Below are positions 35,741 through 45,274 of a stretch of DNA of 64,000 nt, one piece after another (the stretch's first letter is position 1; each line of letters starts with the position of its first letter). A program made the translations under genes and the position numbers. The notes beneath the pieces are model-generated. The model was not told the origin of the DNA. It saw nothing but the letters and a program-made list of their open reading frames with translations, and ran no database searches. This DNA is from Sphingobium sp. TKS (GTDB lineage Bacteria > Pseudomonadota > Alphaproteobacteria > Sphingomonadales > Sphingomonadaceae): assembly GCF_001563265.1 (NCBI RefSeq), contig NZ_CP005084.1, forward strand, positions 53,501-117,500. The letters are read 5' to 3'.

Positions 35741-36403
35741 ATGACCATCAAGACGATCCTGCTGGGCGCGGCTGCCGGTTGCGCTATTCTGGCTGCGCCT
35801 GCCCAGGCGGCGCAGGGCGATGTGCTGGTGCGGTTGCGCGGCATCATGGTCGCGCCCAACGAGAAGAGCGGGAGCGTGCTGCCCGCCTTTCCGGGCGAGA
35901 AGGTGAAGGTCGACAACAGCGTGATGCCGGAAGTGGACGTCACCTATATGGCGACCGACCATATCGGCTTCGAACTGATCGCCGCGACCACCAAGCACAG
36001 CGCGAGCGGGCGGACCGGCACGACCGGAAGCATCGGCAGGCTCGCTTCCACCTGGGTGCTGCCGCCGACGCTGACGGCGCAATATCATTTCCTGCCCGAA
36101 GGGAAGATCCGGCCCTATGTCGGGGCGGGGGTGAATTATACGCTATTCTATAATGAGAAGGCGTCGAACGCGCTGGAAGGCGCGGTGGGCGCGACCAAGG
36201 TGCATATGTCCGACAGCTTCGGCTGGGCAGGGCAGGTTGGTGTCGATATCGACCTGAACGAGCGGATGTTCCTCAATCTCGACGTCAAATATATCGACAT
36301 CGACACCACCGCGCGGCTGTCTACCGCCGCTGCGGGAGTGCAGAGGGTGAAGCTGGAGCTTGATCCCTTCGTCTTCGGCGTGGGTGTTGGGATGAAGTTC
36401 TGA
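35741..36403 (+). CDS. ompW: OmpW-family outer membrane protein
   Basis: A 220-aa protein with a Sec signal peptide (MTIKTILLGAAAGCAILAAPAQAA, cleavage after AQA). The eight-stranded OmpW barrel follows: GDVLVRLRGIMVAPNEKSG near the start, PTLTAQYHFLPEGKIRPYVG with VGAGVNYTLFY in the middle, SFGWAGQVGVDIDLNERMFL, and a C-terminal Phe (GVGVGMKF) used by the BAM machinery. It forms a hydrophobic-compound channel in the outer membrane. An FNR-type box upstream suggests low-oxygen control, consistent with known ompW behaviour in enterobacteria. Confidence 0.92.
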   Translation: MTIKTILLGAAAGCAILAAPAQAAQGDVLVRLRGIMVAPNEKSGSVLPAFPGEKVKVDNSVMPEVDVTYMATDHIGFELIAATTKHSASGRTGTTGSIGRLASTWVLPPTLTAQYHFLPEGKIRPYVGAGVNYTLFYNEKASNALEGAVGATKVHMSDSFGWAGQVGVDIDLNERMFLNLDVKYIDIDTTARLSTAAAGVQRVKLELDPFVFGVGVGMKF

Positions 36404-36458
36404 CGTGGTGTCGGCTGACGGTCGGAATTGGCCAAGAGCTGCCATTGAGGGCATCTGT

Positions 36459-36541
36459 GTTCCTGCGAAGGCAGGAACCCAGTTCCGCCGTTTGTGGATC
36501 ATCGCACCGTAGGAACTGGGCTCATGCCTTCGCAGGAGCAC
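36459..36541. repeat. Palindromic repeat pair, variant type
   Basis: Inverted units tgcgaaggcaggaacccagt (from about 36464) and actgggctcatgccttcgca (to about 36536) flank a central spacer. The core resembles that of the 3947-4032 pair but with a different stem (cctgcgaaggcagg in place of cccgcgaaggcggg). It lies between ompW and the FNR-type gene. Confidence 0.7.
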
Positions 36542-36664
36542 GGTGTACTGCAAGGAAATCAGCGCGAAACAGAACGTACGCTCTCCACCAAATCTGCCAT
36601 GATTCCGCTTGGGTGCGCCGCCCATAGGGACAATTACGGATAGGTCGCATCGTGCTGTCGCGGC

Positions 36665-37444
36665 ATGGATCGGCGCATGGATATGCGATTTGATCTGGCG
36701 CAAAAGGCGCAGAGCGATGCGGCGTTCGTCATGGCGGCGGCGCCGGCGTCCAAGGGCTGTAGCGGGCAATATTGCGACCGCTGCGAGGTGCGCGATCAGG
36801 CGATCTGCGCCGATCTTGACGAACAGCAGCGCGTCGCGCTGAACCGGATCGGGCGGCGGGTATCGTTGCAGGCCGGACAGACCGTGATGTGGGAAGGCGA
36901 CAGCTCCACGCTGGTCGCCAATGTGATCGAGGGGACGCTGAAGCTGTCCACCTCCACCGGCGACGGGCGGGAGCAGATCGTCGGCGTCGTCTATGCCTCG
37001 GATTTCATTGGTCGCCCCTTCGGTGCGCGGACGCCGCATAGCGTCACGGCGCTGACCGATGCGCGGCTGTGCCTCTATCCGAGGGGCGCCTTCGACGGCT
37101 TCGCGCGCGAACATCCGGCGCTGGAGCATCGGTTGTTGCAGCGGACGCTGGACGATCTCGACCGGACCCGGGCGTGGATGCTGCTGCTGGGGCGGAAGAA
37201 TGCGCGGGAGAAGGTGGCGACCTTGCTGCTCGATATGCACCGGCGGCTGCGGGCGGACCGGGAGGGTGTGATCGAACTGCCCCTGTCGCGGCAGCAGATA
37301 GCCGATGTGCTGGGGCTGACCATCGAGACGGTTTCCCGCCAGATCAGCGATTTGAAGCGGTTGGGTGTGATTGTGCTGGCCGGACGGCGCGGGGTGCGCA
37401 TCGTCGATGCCGATCGGCTGGAAGGCATGGCCGAGGGGGAGTGA
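36665..37444 (+). CDS. fnrN: FNR/FixK-type Crp-family regulator with N-terminal cysteine cluster
   Basis: A 259-aa Crp/Fnr protein. The N-terminus has four cysteines (Cys32, 37, 40 and 48 in GCSGQYCDRCEVRDQAICAD), suited to an oxygen-labile Fe-S cluster as in FNR and FnrN. The cyclic-nucleotide-like barrel spans about 60-160. The HTH (LPLSRQQIADVLGLTIETVS followed by RQISDLKR, about 205-235) has the E-x2-S-R recognition pattern that reads TTGA half sites. The start could also be codon 5 or 7. Its expected targets, the boxes before ccoN and ompW, lie on either side. IS110/RIT insertions now separate it from the cbb3 genes. Symbol assigned by similarity. Confidence 0.85.
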   Translation: MDRRMDMRFDLAQKAQSDAAFVMAAAPASKGCSGQYCDRCEVRDQAICADLDEQQRVALNRIGRRVSLQAGQTVMWEGDSSTLVANVIEGTLKLSTSTGDGREQIVGVVYASDFIGRPFGARTPHSVTALTDARLCLYPRGAFDGFAREHPALEHRLLQRTLDDLDRTRAWMLLLGRKNAREKVATLLLDMHRRLRADREGVIELPLSRQQIADVLGLTIETVSRQISDLKRLGVIVLAGRRGVRIVDADRLEGMAEGE

Positions 37445-37764
37445 AGGGACGGTTTTTGGCCGATACCAGATATTCGCTGGGATGACGGAGATGATGTCCG
37501 CAAACCATCTGTGGACGCCCCGAGAGGTGCAAGGGGTAATTTGGAGATTTGGCACGTAGTCGGATGCTGCCATCTGTCCGGCCTCTGATGCAGCGTCGGG
37601 GGCTGCGGGCCCGTATGGGAGTTCGCGGACCGGAACCATATCACCCGAAACGTGCTCGCTGGCACGGTGGTTTGCTCTGGTTCTTCCGGCCCCGTCTCGC
37701 CGACTGTTGTGCCATACCCTCCTTCGACCGCCTACGCCTCCGACGACCTCTGGTCCGCCTGGGC
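37445..37764. other. Non-coding flank of the IS110 element
   Basis: About 320 bp between the FNR-type gene and the split IS110 transposase. It should contain the IS110 left end, probably near 37545-37640, but IS110 elements have no clear terminal inverted repeats, so the border cannot be fixed by eye. Confidence 0.4.
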
Positions 37765-38541
37765 TTACGCCATGGCCGCGACCGGAGCCTTGTAATCCTC
37801 TTGCCTGGTGAGCAGCGCCCAGACGATCCGTGCCGTCTTGTTGGCGAGCGCCACCGTCACCAGCATGCGCGGCTTCCGGCCAAGCATCTGCTCCAGCCAT
37901 GATCCCTTCGGTGCACCCCGCTTGCTTGCCTGCAGGACGACGGCGCTGCTGCCGATGATCAGCAGGCGTCTGAGCGTACGCTCGCCCATTTTCGAGATGG
38001 CACCCAGCTTCTGCTTGCCGCCGGTCGATCGTTGTAACGGCGCCAGGCCAAGCCATGCCGCAAAGTCTCGCCCCTTCGCGAAGGTTTCCGCCGGGGGCGC
38101 CAGTGCCGCGATCGCCGTGGCAGTGATTGGTCCCACGCCGGGGATCGTCATGAGTCGTCGGGCAACGGCATCTTCACGGGCCCGGCGGGCTATTTCCTTG
38201 TCGAGGTCCTGGATCTTGCCGTCCTGTTCCTCCAGCAAGCTCAGCATCAGTCGGAACATGGCCCTGGCCGATTCCGGGACTGACGCCGCCATCTCATCTT
38301 CAAGCAGATCGCCCAGCATCGCCACATGCGAGGGGCCTTTCGGCGCCACCCAGCCATATTCGGTCAGATGGCCGCGGATCGCATTGATCAACTGGGTCCG
38401 CTGACGCACCAGCAGATCGCGGGTCCGGAAAATCATGCCCGAAGCCTGCTGCTCCTCCCCCTTGATGGCCACGAACCGCATATTCGGGCGCTGCGCCGCC
38501 TCGCAGATCGCCTCGGCATCAATGGCATCATTCTTGTGACG
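37765..38541 (-). pseudogene. IS110-family transposase, C-terminal portion (split by RIT element)
   Basis: This 258-codon segment contains RHKNDAIDAEAICEAAQRPN, continuing the RuvC-like DEDD domain, then the transposase_20 domain: MTIPGVGPITATAIAALAPP, FAAWLGLAPLQRSTGGKQKL, and GAISKMGERTLRRLLI with its serine-region motif. Its missing N-terminus lies at 42396-42650. Joining 42650-42396 to 38541-37765 restores one in-frame protein of 343 aa, a normal IS110 length. The gene is inactivated by insertion. Confidence 0.88.
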
Positions 38542-38542
38542 T

Positions 38543-38577
38543 TTCACTAATCATCAGGTTCTCAAAATGCGAAGGAA
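38543..38577 (+). repeat. RIT left terminal inverted repeat
   Basis: A 35-bp sequence starting ttcactaatcatcaggttct, perfectly inverted at 42340-42374. It includes tgcgaagga, which recurs near the right end at 42290-42298 and may be part of the recombinase-binding core. Confidence 0.9.
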
Positions 38578-38686
38578 TGCGGGCTCGGTGTAGGAAATCC
38601 GCGCATTTCTGGCTTGGATCGGCAATTTGCTCCGCATTATTTTGCTGCGAACCTCTGCGGTCGTTTGACCAGCAGAGGAGGAATTG

Positions 38687-39919
38687 ATGTTGCAATCCGA
38701 GCATGAGCTGCTCACCGAGCTCAGAGCCATACTGACAAACCAGCGTTACAATCCGACGGTAATCCGAAATCACTGTACCTATGCGCAGGAGTTTCTCGAC
38801 TATCTCCAGCATCGAGGAATCTGTGTCACGGACGTGACTGAGGCGCAAGTTGAGCGATATCTGGATTATGCGATCGCGTTATTCCGGAAACGTCGTGGCA
38901 GGCATCCCAGCGAGCGCTGGCACGCAGTTCCGCGATCTGCAATTCACGCGTTGCTACGGCTTGGGCAGGGTCAGTGGCCACCCTCTGAAAAAGTAACATG
39001 CGACGCCGATGCGCTGCGGATTACGATCTGCAATGAATATGAAACCTGGCTTCGTGAGGAGCGTGGCCTTGCCCAGGCCAGCATCGACGCGTTCCTGTGG
39101 GAAGCGCGCTACTTCCTTGCCTGGCAACTCAACCGGTGCGGGGCCGATGGCCTCGAGGCAGTGACCGTGGGTGAAATTGACAGCTACATGGACTTGCGCG
39201 GTTCGAAACTGACGCGCAGTTCTCTGAAATCCACAGCCGAGCGGCTGCGCTCGTTGCTGCGTTACCTGCATTGGACGGCCCGCGTTGCGGAAGACCTGAC
39301 ACCGCATATCATCGCGCCGCGGCTCTACGCTTACGAAGGGGTGCCGTCGATTTTGGAGCGCGACCAGATCGCCGCGGTTCTGGCAAGTGTGAGCAAGGAC
39401 AAGACGGCTGCCGGTTTGCGTGACCACGCGATATTACAGGTCCTCGCCACCTATGGCCTTCGCGCAAGCGAAGTCCGCAACATGCGGATCGAAGACATAG
39501 ACTGGCGGGCCGAAGTCATCCGCGTCCGCCACAATAAAACGCAAGCCTACACGTTCCTGCCATTGATGGGACCGGTTGGCGAAGCGATCCTCGCCTATCT
39601 GCGGTCTGGTCGGCCCGCCACTGATGCCAGGGAACTCTTCATCCGAACGCGCGCGCCCTATTGCAAGCTTGAGAAGATATACAGCCTGATTCGGCAGCGG
39701 CTCCGGGATGCCGGCGTCAAACCCTCAGGCAGGAGCGGGCCTCACATCTTCCGTCACGCTCGTGCGACCGAGTTGCTGCGCGCCGCAGTGTCGAAAAAGG
39801 TAATCGGTGATCTGTTGGGACATCGCTCCGTTGGATCGACGGCGCCCTATCTCAAGCTCGCCACGGAGGATCTGAGAGCCATCGCTCTGGATGTGCCGGG
39901 ACCGGAGGTGCTGGCATGA
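38687..39919 (+). CDS. ritA: Tyrosine recombinase RitA
   Basis: A protein of about 410 aa (ATG 38687 preceded by GAGGAGG; TTG 38684 also in frame). The N-terminal SAM-like core-binding domain (about 110-215) is followed by the catalytic domain: Arg in YGLRASEVRNMRIEDIDW, HxxR in HIFRHARATELLR, His in LLGHRSVGSTAPY, and that Tyr as nucleophile. The first about 100 residues form an extra N-terminal domain (LRAILTNQRYNPTVIRNHCT). It is the first gene of the trio; its stop overlaps the ritB start (ATGA). Confidence 0.92.
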   Translation: MLQSEHELLTELRAILTNQRYNPTVIRNHCTYAQEFLDYLQHRGICVTDVTEAQVERYLDYAIALFRKRRGRHPSERWHAVPRSAIHALLRLGQGQWPPSEKVTCDADALRITICNEYETWLREERGLAQASIDAFLWEARYFLAWQLNRCGADGLEAVTVGEIDSYMDLRGSKLTRSSLKSTAERLRSLLRYLHWTARVAEDLTPHIIAPRLYAYEGVPSILERDQIAAVLASVSKDKTAAGLRDHAILQVLATYGLRASEVRNMRIEDIDWRAEVIRVRHNKTQAYTFLPLMGPVGEAILAYLRSGRPATDARELFIRTRAPYCKLEKIYSLIRQRLRDAGVKPSGRSGPHIFRHARATELLRAAVSKKVIGDLLGHRSVGSTAPYLKLATEDLRAIALDVPGPEVLA

Positions 39920-41283
39920 CCTCCCGTTGGCCCGATTCCGATCGCGCGTGCATTGGCCGCTTTGTCTCAAGCCTTGATCTGCGCAATCCCAAAAGCCGCG
40001 TCTGCTATCAACAGGTCCTGCATAGCTTCCAGGATATTGTCGAACGGCATGGAGCGCTCGATCAGCAAGCCCTGCAGGCCTGGTTGCGCGAATTAGCCAC
40101 TCGCTGGGCGACATCTACCCTTCTGCATCGCACCCGAATCATCGACCGGTTCCTCGATCATCTGCTCGCAACCGGGGGGATCGATCACCACCCGGTCAAA
40201 GCTCTACGCGAGGCATGTCATATCAAGCAGTGCATGCCGATCTGGCGCGCGCTGATATCGCGTGATCCAGAACAGGCTCTTGCCAGACTGCGCAAGCCCA
40301 AACCGTTCGGCAGCGTGCTGGGCGAGGCCATGGCCGAACATGTCGCGATGATGCGGCGCAGGGGGTACAAATATACTTCGCAACCCGAGCGGTTCTTGCA
40401 GTTCGACCGGTTCCTACAGTTGAATCCGCAACTGGAAACCGAGCCGCTGAGCGTTATGATCGATCAATGGGCGGCCACAAAGGGCACCCGCAACCATGCA
40501 TATGAACGCGAAAACCTCGAACGTATCTTCGCAAAAATCCTACGGCGCCGCGACCCGTCAGTTCCTCGGCGTCGGCCGGATCCGCGACCCCGGAAAGAGG
40601 TGCGCAAGCAGTGGCGCCAGCCCCATATTTACTCTCCTGGTGACGTTCGGCGAATGCTCGACATTGCCCGTTCGTATCCCTCGCCACGCGCAACCCTTCG
40701 ACCATTGTGCATCTACACCATGCTGTTGCTGGCCTACTGTGCGGGTCTGCGACGCGGAGAACTGGCCCGGCTGGATCTTGGTGACGTTAATCCCCGAGAC
40801 GGCACCATCACGGTTCGGCAGACCAAGTTCTTCAAGACCCGAATCCTGCCGCTCCCCGACAGTGTGATGAACGAGTTGCGGACCTACATCGCAGCCCGAC
40901 GTCGGGCTGGTGCATCGCAGGATCCGCACTCCGCCCTGTTCTGGCACGTCCAGGGTAGGTCCCGCTACACGCCCGAAATGATAACCTGGGTGCTTACAGA
41001 CGTCATACGTCGCGCCGGGTTGAAGCCATTGCAGGGGCACGACGGACCTCGCGTTCATGATCTTCGGCACTCGATGGTCGTGAACCGCATCCTTGAATGG
41101 TACCGTCTGGGGATCAACCCGCAGGATCGGCTGCCGTTCCTCGCGACCTACCTCGGACATCGAGATATCAACTCCACGCTGGTCTACATCACCGTTACGC
41201 AGGATCTGCTGCATCTCGCGAACGAACGCTTCAGGGCCCTGGGCGCGCCATGCCTCAATCCTGAACGGGAGGTGCGGCCATGA
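39916..41283 (+). CDS. ritB: Tyrosine recombinase RitB
   Basis: A 455-aa protein. Catalytic residues: Arg in YCAGLRRGELARLDLGDVN, HDLRH with HxxR, GHRD in YLGHRDINSTLVY and the terminal Tyr. The N-terminal core-binding part (about 110-210) contains SQPERFLQFDRFLQLNPQL. It starts in a 4-nt overlap with ritA and ends in a 4-nt overlap with ritC, so the three are co-translated. It acts with RitA and RitC on the element's inverted repeats in the known RIT model. Confidence 0.92.
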   Translation: MTSRWPDSDRACIGRFVSSLDLRNPKSRVCYQQVLHSFQDIVERHGALDQQALQAWLRELATRWATSTLLHRTRIIDRFLDHLLATGGIDHHPVKALREACHIKQCMPIWRALISRDPEQALARLRKPKPFGSVLGEAMAEHVAMMRRRGYKYTSQPERFLQFDRFLQLNPQLETEPLSVMIDQWAATKGTRNHAYERENLERIFAKILRRRDPSVPRRRPDPRPRKEVRKQWRQPHIYSPGDVRRMLDIARSYPSPRATLRPLCIYTMLLLAYCAGLRRGELARLDLGDVNPRDGTITVRQTKFFKTRILPLPDSVMNELRTYIAARRRAGASQDPHSALFWHVQGRSRYTPEMITWVLTDVIRRAGLKPLQGHDGPRVHDLRHSMVVNRILEWYRLGINPQDRLPFLATYLGHRDINSTLVYITVTQDLLHLANERFRALGAPCLNPEREVRP

Positions 41284-42284
41284 GCAGGACCAATCCATTC
41301 CCGGAACTGATGCGCGCATTCTTCTACGAATGGCTCGTTGAGCAGCGCAATGCGTCGGTCAACACGGTCCGTTCCTACCGCGACACTTGGCGGCTCTTCC
41401 TCCGGTTCGTCGCTGATCGCGCGGAAAAGAAGGTTGCGATGATCTCGCTGGCCGATCTGACTGCCGCGCAGGTCACGGCGTTCCTGAGGCACGCCGAGCA
41501 CGAGCGCGGTGGTACGATCGGTACCCGCAACTGCCGGCTTGCTGCAATCCGCAGCTTCTTCAACTTCGTGGCTACCAGGGATCCCGCATCGATCGCGCAA
41601 TGCGTCGAAATCCTCAACATCCCGATCAAGCGGGCGCCGGTATCGGAACCCTGCTATCTGGATCCGCCGGAAGTGGCGGCGATCCTTGCCCAGCCAGACC
41701 AATCGACCCTAAAAGGCATGCGCGACCATGCGTTGCTCTCGTTCCTCTACAACAGCGGCGCGCGAATACAGGAAGCGCTCGATGTGTGCCCCGAAGCGAT
41801 CCGGTTCGATAGTCCCAGTTGCGTCCGACTTATGGGCAAGGGCCGAAAAGAGCGCATCTGCCCGCTTTGGCCGGAAACCGTACTGTTGCTGGAAAGGCTG
41901 CTTGACCGGCAGCCGCGAGCACCAGACCAGCGGCTGTTCGTTAACCGCTACGGCGAGCCGCTCAGCGCTTCGGGCGTCCGGTTCAAGCTTGCCGCCTATG
42001 TGAAGGCGGCGGCTGAAACCATGCCGTCGCTTCAAACAAAGCACGTAACGCCTCACAGCTTCCGCCACGCGACCGCCGTCCACCTTGTATCGGCGGGCGT
42101 GGACATCACGGTCATCCGCAGTTGGCTTGGACATGTGAGTCTCGACACCACCAATCACTATGCCAAGGCCAATCTGGAAACGAAGCGGAAGGCGCTGGAG
42201 CAGGTCGCCGTGCCGTCGGCGACGGGGCGTTCACCATCCTGGAAACGCGATACGAGCCTGCTCGCCTGGCTTGATACGCTGTAA
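41280..42284 (+). CDS. ritC: Tyrosine recombinase RitC
   Basis: A 334-aa protein, the shortest of the trio and closest to XerC/D-type architecture. The N-terminal SAM-like domain spans about 1-105 (LMRAFFYEWLVEQRNASVNT). Catalytic residues are Arg in LYNSGARIQEALDV, HSFRH (HxxR), WLGHVSLDTTNHY with His and the nucleophilic Tyr. The stop codon sits in the subterminal inverted repeat at 42283-42293, so coding and end sequences overlap slightly. Confidence 0.92.
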   Translation: MSRTNPFPELMRAFFYEWLVEQRNASVNTVRSYRDTWRLFLRFVADRAEKKVAMISLADLTAAQVTAFLRHAEHERGGTIGTRNCRLAAIRSFFNFVATRDPASIAQCVEILNIPIKRAPVSEPCYLDPPEVAAILAQPDQSTLKGMRDHALLSFLYNSGARIQEALDVCPEAIRFDSPSCVRLMGKGRKERICPLWPETVLLLERLLDRQPRAPDQRLFVNRYGEPLSASGVRFKLAAYVKAAAETMPSLQTKHVTPHSFRHATAVHLVSAGVDITVIRSWLGHVSLDTTNHYAKANLETKRKALEQVAVPSATGRSPSWKRDTSLLAWLDTL

Positions 42285-42339
42285 AATAATGCGAAGGAGT
42301 GTTGGGCAGAAACGCCGATAATCGGCCGATCTGTCCACG

Positions 42340-42374
42340 TTCCTTCGCATTTTGAGAACCTGATGATTAGTGAA
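42340..42374 (-). repeat. RIT right terminal inverted repeat
   Basis: Perfect inverted copy of 38543-38577. Twenty-one bases (42375-42395), including gtaatg and cattac arms, lie between it and the resumed IS110 frame. Confidence 0.9.
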
Positions 42375-42395
42375 GTAATGCTCACCTATCCATTA

Positions 42396-42650
42396 CTTGA
42401 CGAACGGCTTCACATAGGCTGGCGGGATCAGGCGAACATCATGGCCCATATCCCTGAGCTCGCGTGCCCAATGGTGCGCGCCGCCACAAGCCTCCAGCGC
42501 AACAACGCATCGCGGCTGCCCTGCAAAGAAATCCAGCAGCTTTGTCCGGCTGATCTTTCGGCTGAATAGCGCCCGCCCACGTTCATCCACGCCATGCGCA
42601 TGGAAAACATTCTTCGCGATATCGAGACCGATCGTGCTAACCTCCAACAT
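42396..42650 (-). pseudogene. IS110-family transposase, N-terminal portion
   Basis: These 85 codons begin at the ATG at 42650 (MLEVSTIGLDIAKNVFHAHG). They carry the first acidic residue of the DEDD domain (GLDIAKN) and the PPAYVKPFVK motif just before the break. The rest of the gene is at 37765-38541. No RIT sequence is needed to explain the frame. Confidence 0.88.
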
Positions 42651-42765
42651 GGACGCCTCCCTCAAGTGGTGTTCAACACCTCCACTTTGGCACATCGATG
42701 CCGTCCGGGGGCGTCCACCCCATCACCCGATACGGACATTCCCCTACATACCTACGACGCCGGCT

Positions 42766-42779
42766 TTGACAGAGGTCAA
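42766..42779 (+). promoter_or_regulatory. Perfect FNR/FixK box upstream of ccoN
   Basis: TTGACAGAGGTCAA is a perfect inverted repeat (TTGAC-N4-GTCAA) matching the FNR/FixK consensus. Its centre lies 82 bp before the ccoN ATG, compatible with an activator site at -41.5 for a start near 42814. The IS110 right end must lie just upstream, so the insertion spared the box. Confidence 0.85.
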
Positions 42780-42854
42780 TGCAGAAGGGCGGTTCCGCAG
42801 CGAAGGACGCCGCAAAGCCTTTGACGGGGAAATCATTTAAAAAGCGAGTTGGCT

Positions 42855-44513
42855 ATGGAGCAACTGGTTTGGAAGACGGGCGGCTGGTTCGCGCTCGCGA
42901 CGCTGGCCTTTCTGGCGGCGCTGGCGGCGGCGGACTTCGGCTTTGCCGTGCATATGGGGATCGTGTGCGCCGCCGCGCTGGCCGTGGCGGTGCTGACGAT
43001 GCGGCATGCCGATTATGAGGCGATCACGCGCGGGCTGCTGAAGATGCCCGAAAGCCAGGGGAAATATGATGACGATCCGATCCGCTGGGGCGTGATCGCG
43101 ACCGTCTTCTGGGGCTTGGCGGGCTTTCTCGCGGGGCTGTACATCGCGCTTCAACTTGCCTTTCCGGCGCTGAACCTGGGGCTTGAATATACCAGCTTCG
43201 GGCGGCTGCGGCCGTTGCATACCTCCGCCGTGATCTTCGCCTTTGGCGGCAATGCGCTGATCGCCACCAGCTTTTATGTCGTGCAGCGGACCTGCCGGGC
43301 GCGCTTGGCCTTTCCGGCGCTGGCGCGGTTCGTCTTCTGGGGCTATCAGCTTTTCATCGTGCTCGCGGCGACCGGCTATCTGCTGGGCATTACCGAGGGC
43401 AAGGAATATGCCGAGCCGGAATGGTATGTCGACCTGTGGCTGACCATCGTCTGGGTCGCCTATCTGGTCGTGTTCGGCGGCACCATCCTGCGCCGCAGCG
43501 AACCGCATATCTATGTGGCGAACTGGTTTTACCTGAGTTTCATCCTGACGATCGCGATGCTGCACATCGTCAACAATCTTTCCATGCCGGTCAGCCTGCT
43601 CGGTTCCAAGAGCTACAGCGCCTTCGCGGGCGTGCAGGATGCGCTGACGCAGTGGTGGTACGGGCATAATGCGGTCGGTTTCTTCCTGACCGCGGGCTTC
43701 CTGGCCATGATGTATTATTTCGTGCCCAAGCAGGCGGAGCGGCCGGTCTATAGCTATCGCCTGTCGATCATCCATTTCTGGTCGCTGATCTTCCTCTATA
43801 TCTGGGCGGGGCCGCACCATCTCCACTATACCGCGCTGCCCGACTGGGCGCAGACTTTGGGTATGGTCTTCTCGGTCATGTTGTGGATGCCAAGCTGGGG
43901 CGGGATGATCAACGGGTTGATGACGCTGAACGGCGCCTGGGACCGCATCCGCACCGATCCGATCATCCGTATGATGGTGATGGCGCTGGCCTTTTACGGC
44001 ATGAGCACCTTCGAAGGTCCGATGATGTCGGTGAAGGCGGTCAACAGTCTCAGCCATTATACCGACTGGACCATCGGCCATGTGCATAGTGGCGCGCTGG
44101 GGTGGAACGGCCTCATCACTTTCGCTTGCCTCTATTATCTGACGCCACGACTGTGGAAGCGCGAGCGGCTGTACAGTCTTCGCCTGGTGAACTGGCACTT
44201 CTGGCTGGCGACGCTGGGGATCGTTCTCTACGCCGCGTCGATGTGGGTCGCGGGCATCATGCAGGGGCTGATGTGGCGCGAATATGGCAGCGACGGCTAC
44301 CTCGTCTACGCCTTCTCCGAAGTGGTGAGCGCCATGTTCCCCATGTACCTGATCCGGGCGGCGGGTGGCCTCATGTACCTGAGCGGCGCGATCATCATGG
44401 CCTGGAACATCGGCAAGACCATCGCGGGCAGCCCGCTGCGCGAGGAAAAGCCGATGAACGACGCCGCCTATGACGCCGACGCCGACCGGCCGCTCGTCAC
44501 CCAGCCTGCCTGA
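42855..44513 (+). CDS. ccoN: cbb3-type cytochrome c oxidase subunit I
   Basis: A protein of about 552 aa (ATG 42855; TTG 42849 opens the frame two codons earlier). It has about twelve membrane helices. Haem and copper ligands are visible in [39 protein letters not shown] and [12 protein letters not shown]. It is the catalytic subunit reducing oxygen at the high-spin haem b3/CuB centre, with high oxygen affinity. First gene of the ccoNOQP operon, preceded by a perfect FNR/FixK box. Confidence 0.96.
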   Translation: MEQLVWKTGGWFALATLAFLAALAAADFGFAVHMGIVCAAALAVAVLTMRHADYEAITRGLLKMPESQGKYDDDPIRWGVIATVFWGLAGFLAGLYIALQLAFPALNLGLEYTSFGRLRPLHTSAVIFAFGGNALIATSFYVVQRTCRARLAFPALARFVFWGYQLFIVLAATGYLLGITEGKEYAEPEWYVDLWLTIVWVAYLVVFGGTILRRSEPHIYVANWFYLSFILTIAMLHIVNNLSMPVSLLGSKSYSAFAGVQDALTQWWYGHNAVGFFLTAGFLAMMYYFVPKQAERPVYSYRLSIIHFWSLIFLYIWAGPHHLHYTALPDWAQTLGMVFSVMLWMPSWGGMINGLMTLNGAWDRIRTDPIIRMMVMALAFYGMSTFEGPMMSVKAVNSLSHYTDWTIGHVHSGALGWNGLITFACLYYLTPRLWKRERLYSLRLVNWHFWLATLGIVLYAASMWVAGIMQGLMWREYGSDGYLVYAFSEVVSAMFPMYLIRAAGGLMYLSGAIIMAWNIGKTIAGSPLREEKPMNDAAYDADADRPLVTQPA

Positions 44514-44527
44514 AGGAGTATTCGGAC

Positions 44528-45274
44528 ATGGCAAGCAAGACCAAGGGCAAGTTCTTCGACCATGGCAGGCTGGAGCGGAACGTCTCCCTGCTGGGCATCG
44601 CATCGCTGATCGCCGTCGCCATCGGCGGCATAGTGGAGATCGCGCCGCTCTTCTGGATCGACAATACGATCGAGAAGGTGGAGGGCGTTCGTCCCTATAC
44701 GCCGTTGGAACTGGCGGGACGGAATATCTACATCCGCGAGGGCTGCTATAATTGTCATAGCCAGATGATCCGTCCTTTCCGGGACGAGACGGAACGCTAC
44801 GGCCATTATAGCCTCGCCGCCGAAAGCATGTACGATCATCCCTTCCAGTGGGGATCGAAGCGCACGGGCCCGGACCTCGCCCGCGTGGGCGGCAGATATT
44901 CGGATGAATGGCATGTCCAGCATCTGAAAGACCCGCGCGCCGTGGTGCCGGAATCGATCATGCCGGGCTATGCCTTCCTGGCCGAGCGCGAGCTGAAGCT
45001 GCCCGACATGCGCAAGGATCTGACCGCGCTCAACGATGTCGGCGTTCCTTACAGCAAGGACGACATCGCCAGGGCCAATGACGACCTGAAAGCCCAGGCC
45101 GATCCCGATGCGGACAGCAGCGACCTCGTCAAGCGCTATCCCAAAGCGCAGGCCCGCGATTTCGACGGCGATCCGGCCAAGCTGACCGAGATGGATGCGC
45201 TGGTCGCCTATCTCCAGATGCTGGGCACGCTGGTCGATGTGGACAGCGCGAAACCGCAAGAGGTCGAGAGATGA
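44528..45274 (+). CDS. ccoO: cbb3 oxidase subunit II, mono-haem cytochrome c
   Basis: A 248-aa membrane-anchored cytochrome. The N-terminal helix ([17 protein letters not shown]) is followed by the haem c motif [12 protein letters not shown] and a distal Met in [10 protein letters not shown]. It passes electrons from CcoP to CcoN. A GGAG site precedes the ATG. The stop overlaps the ccoQ start (ATGA). Confidence 0.95.
   Translation: MASKTKGKFFDHGRLERNVSLLGIASLIAVAIGGIVEIAPLFWIDNTIEKVEGVRPYTPLELAGRNIYIREGCYNCHSQMIRPFRDETERYGHYSLAAESMYDHPFQWGSKRTGPDLARVGGRYSDEWHVQHLKDPRAVVPESIMPGYAFLAERELKLPDMRKDLTALNDVGVPYSKDDIARANDDLKAQADPDADSSDLVKRYPKAQARDFDGDPAKLTEMDALVAYLQMLGTLVDVDSAKPQEVER

Larger units (their letters stand above)
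38542..42395 (+). mobile_element. RIT (recombinase-in-trio) element inserted in IS110
   Basis: This 3854-bp element carries three overlapping tyrosine recombinase genes and perfect 35-bp inverted repeats (38543-38577 and 42340-42374). A second subterminal pair is cgcattatttt (38633-38643) with aaaataatgcg (42283-42293). Removal restores the IS110 frame exactly, without a visible target duplication. The left repeat starts one base from the junction, while the right junction lies 21 bp outside its repeat; that extra piece holds gtaatg...cattac. Gene order and overlap match known RIT elements. Confidence 0.9.

Noticed and set aside
36630..36643. acaattacggatag as a FixJ binding site before the FNR-type gene
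   Set aside because: FixJ sites are loosely defined and I cannot align this one confidently; position is suggestive only.
36143..38056. 637-codon minus-strand frame across the FNR-type gene
   Set aside because: Shadow of high-GC coding DNA on the other strand; Arg/Gly/Gln-rich with no domain.
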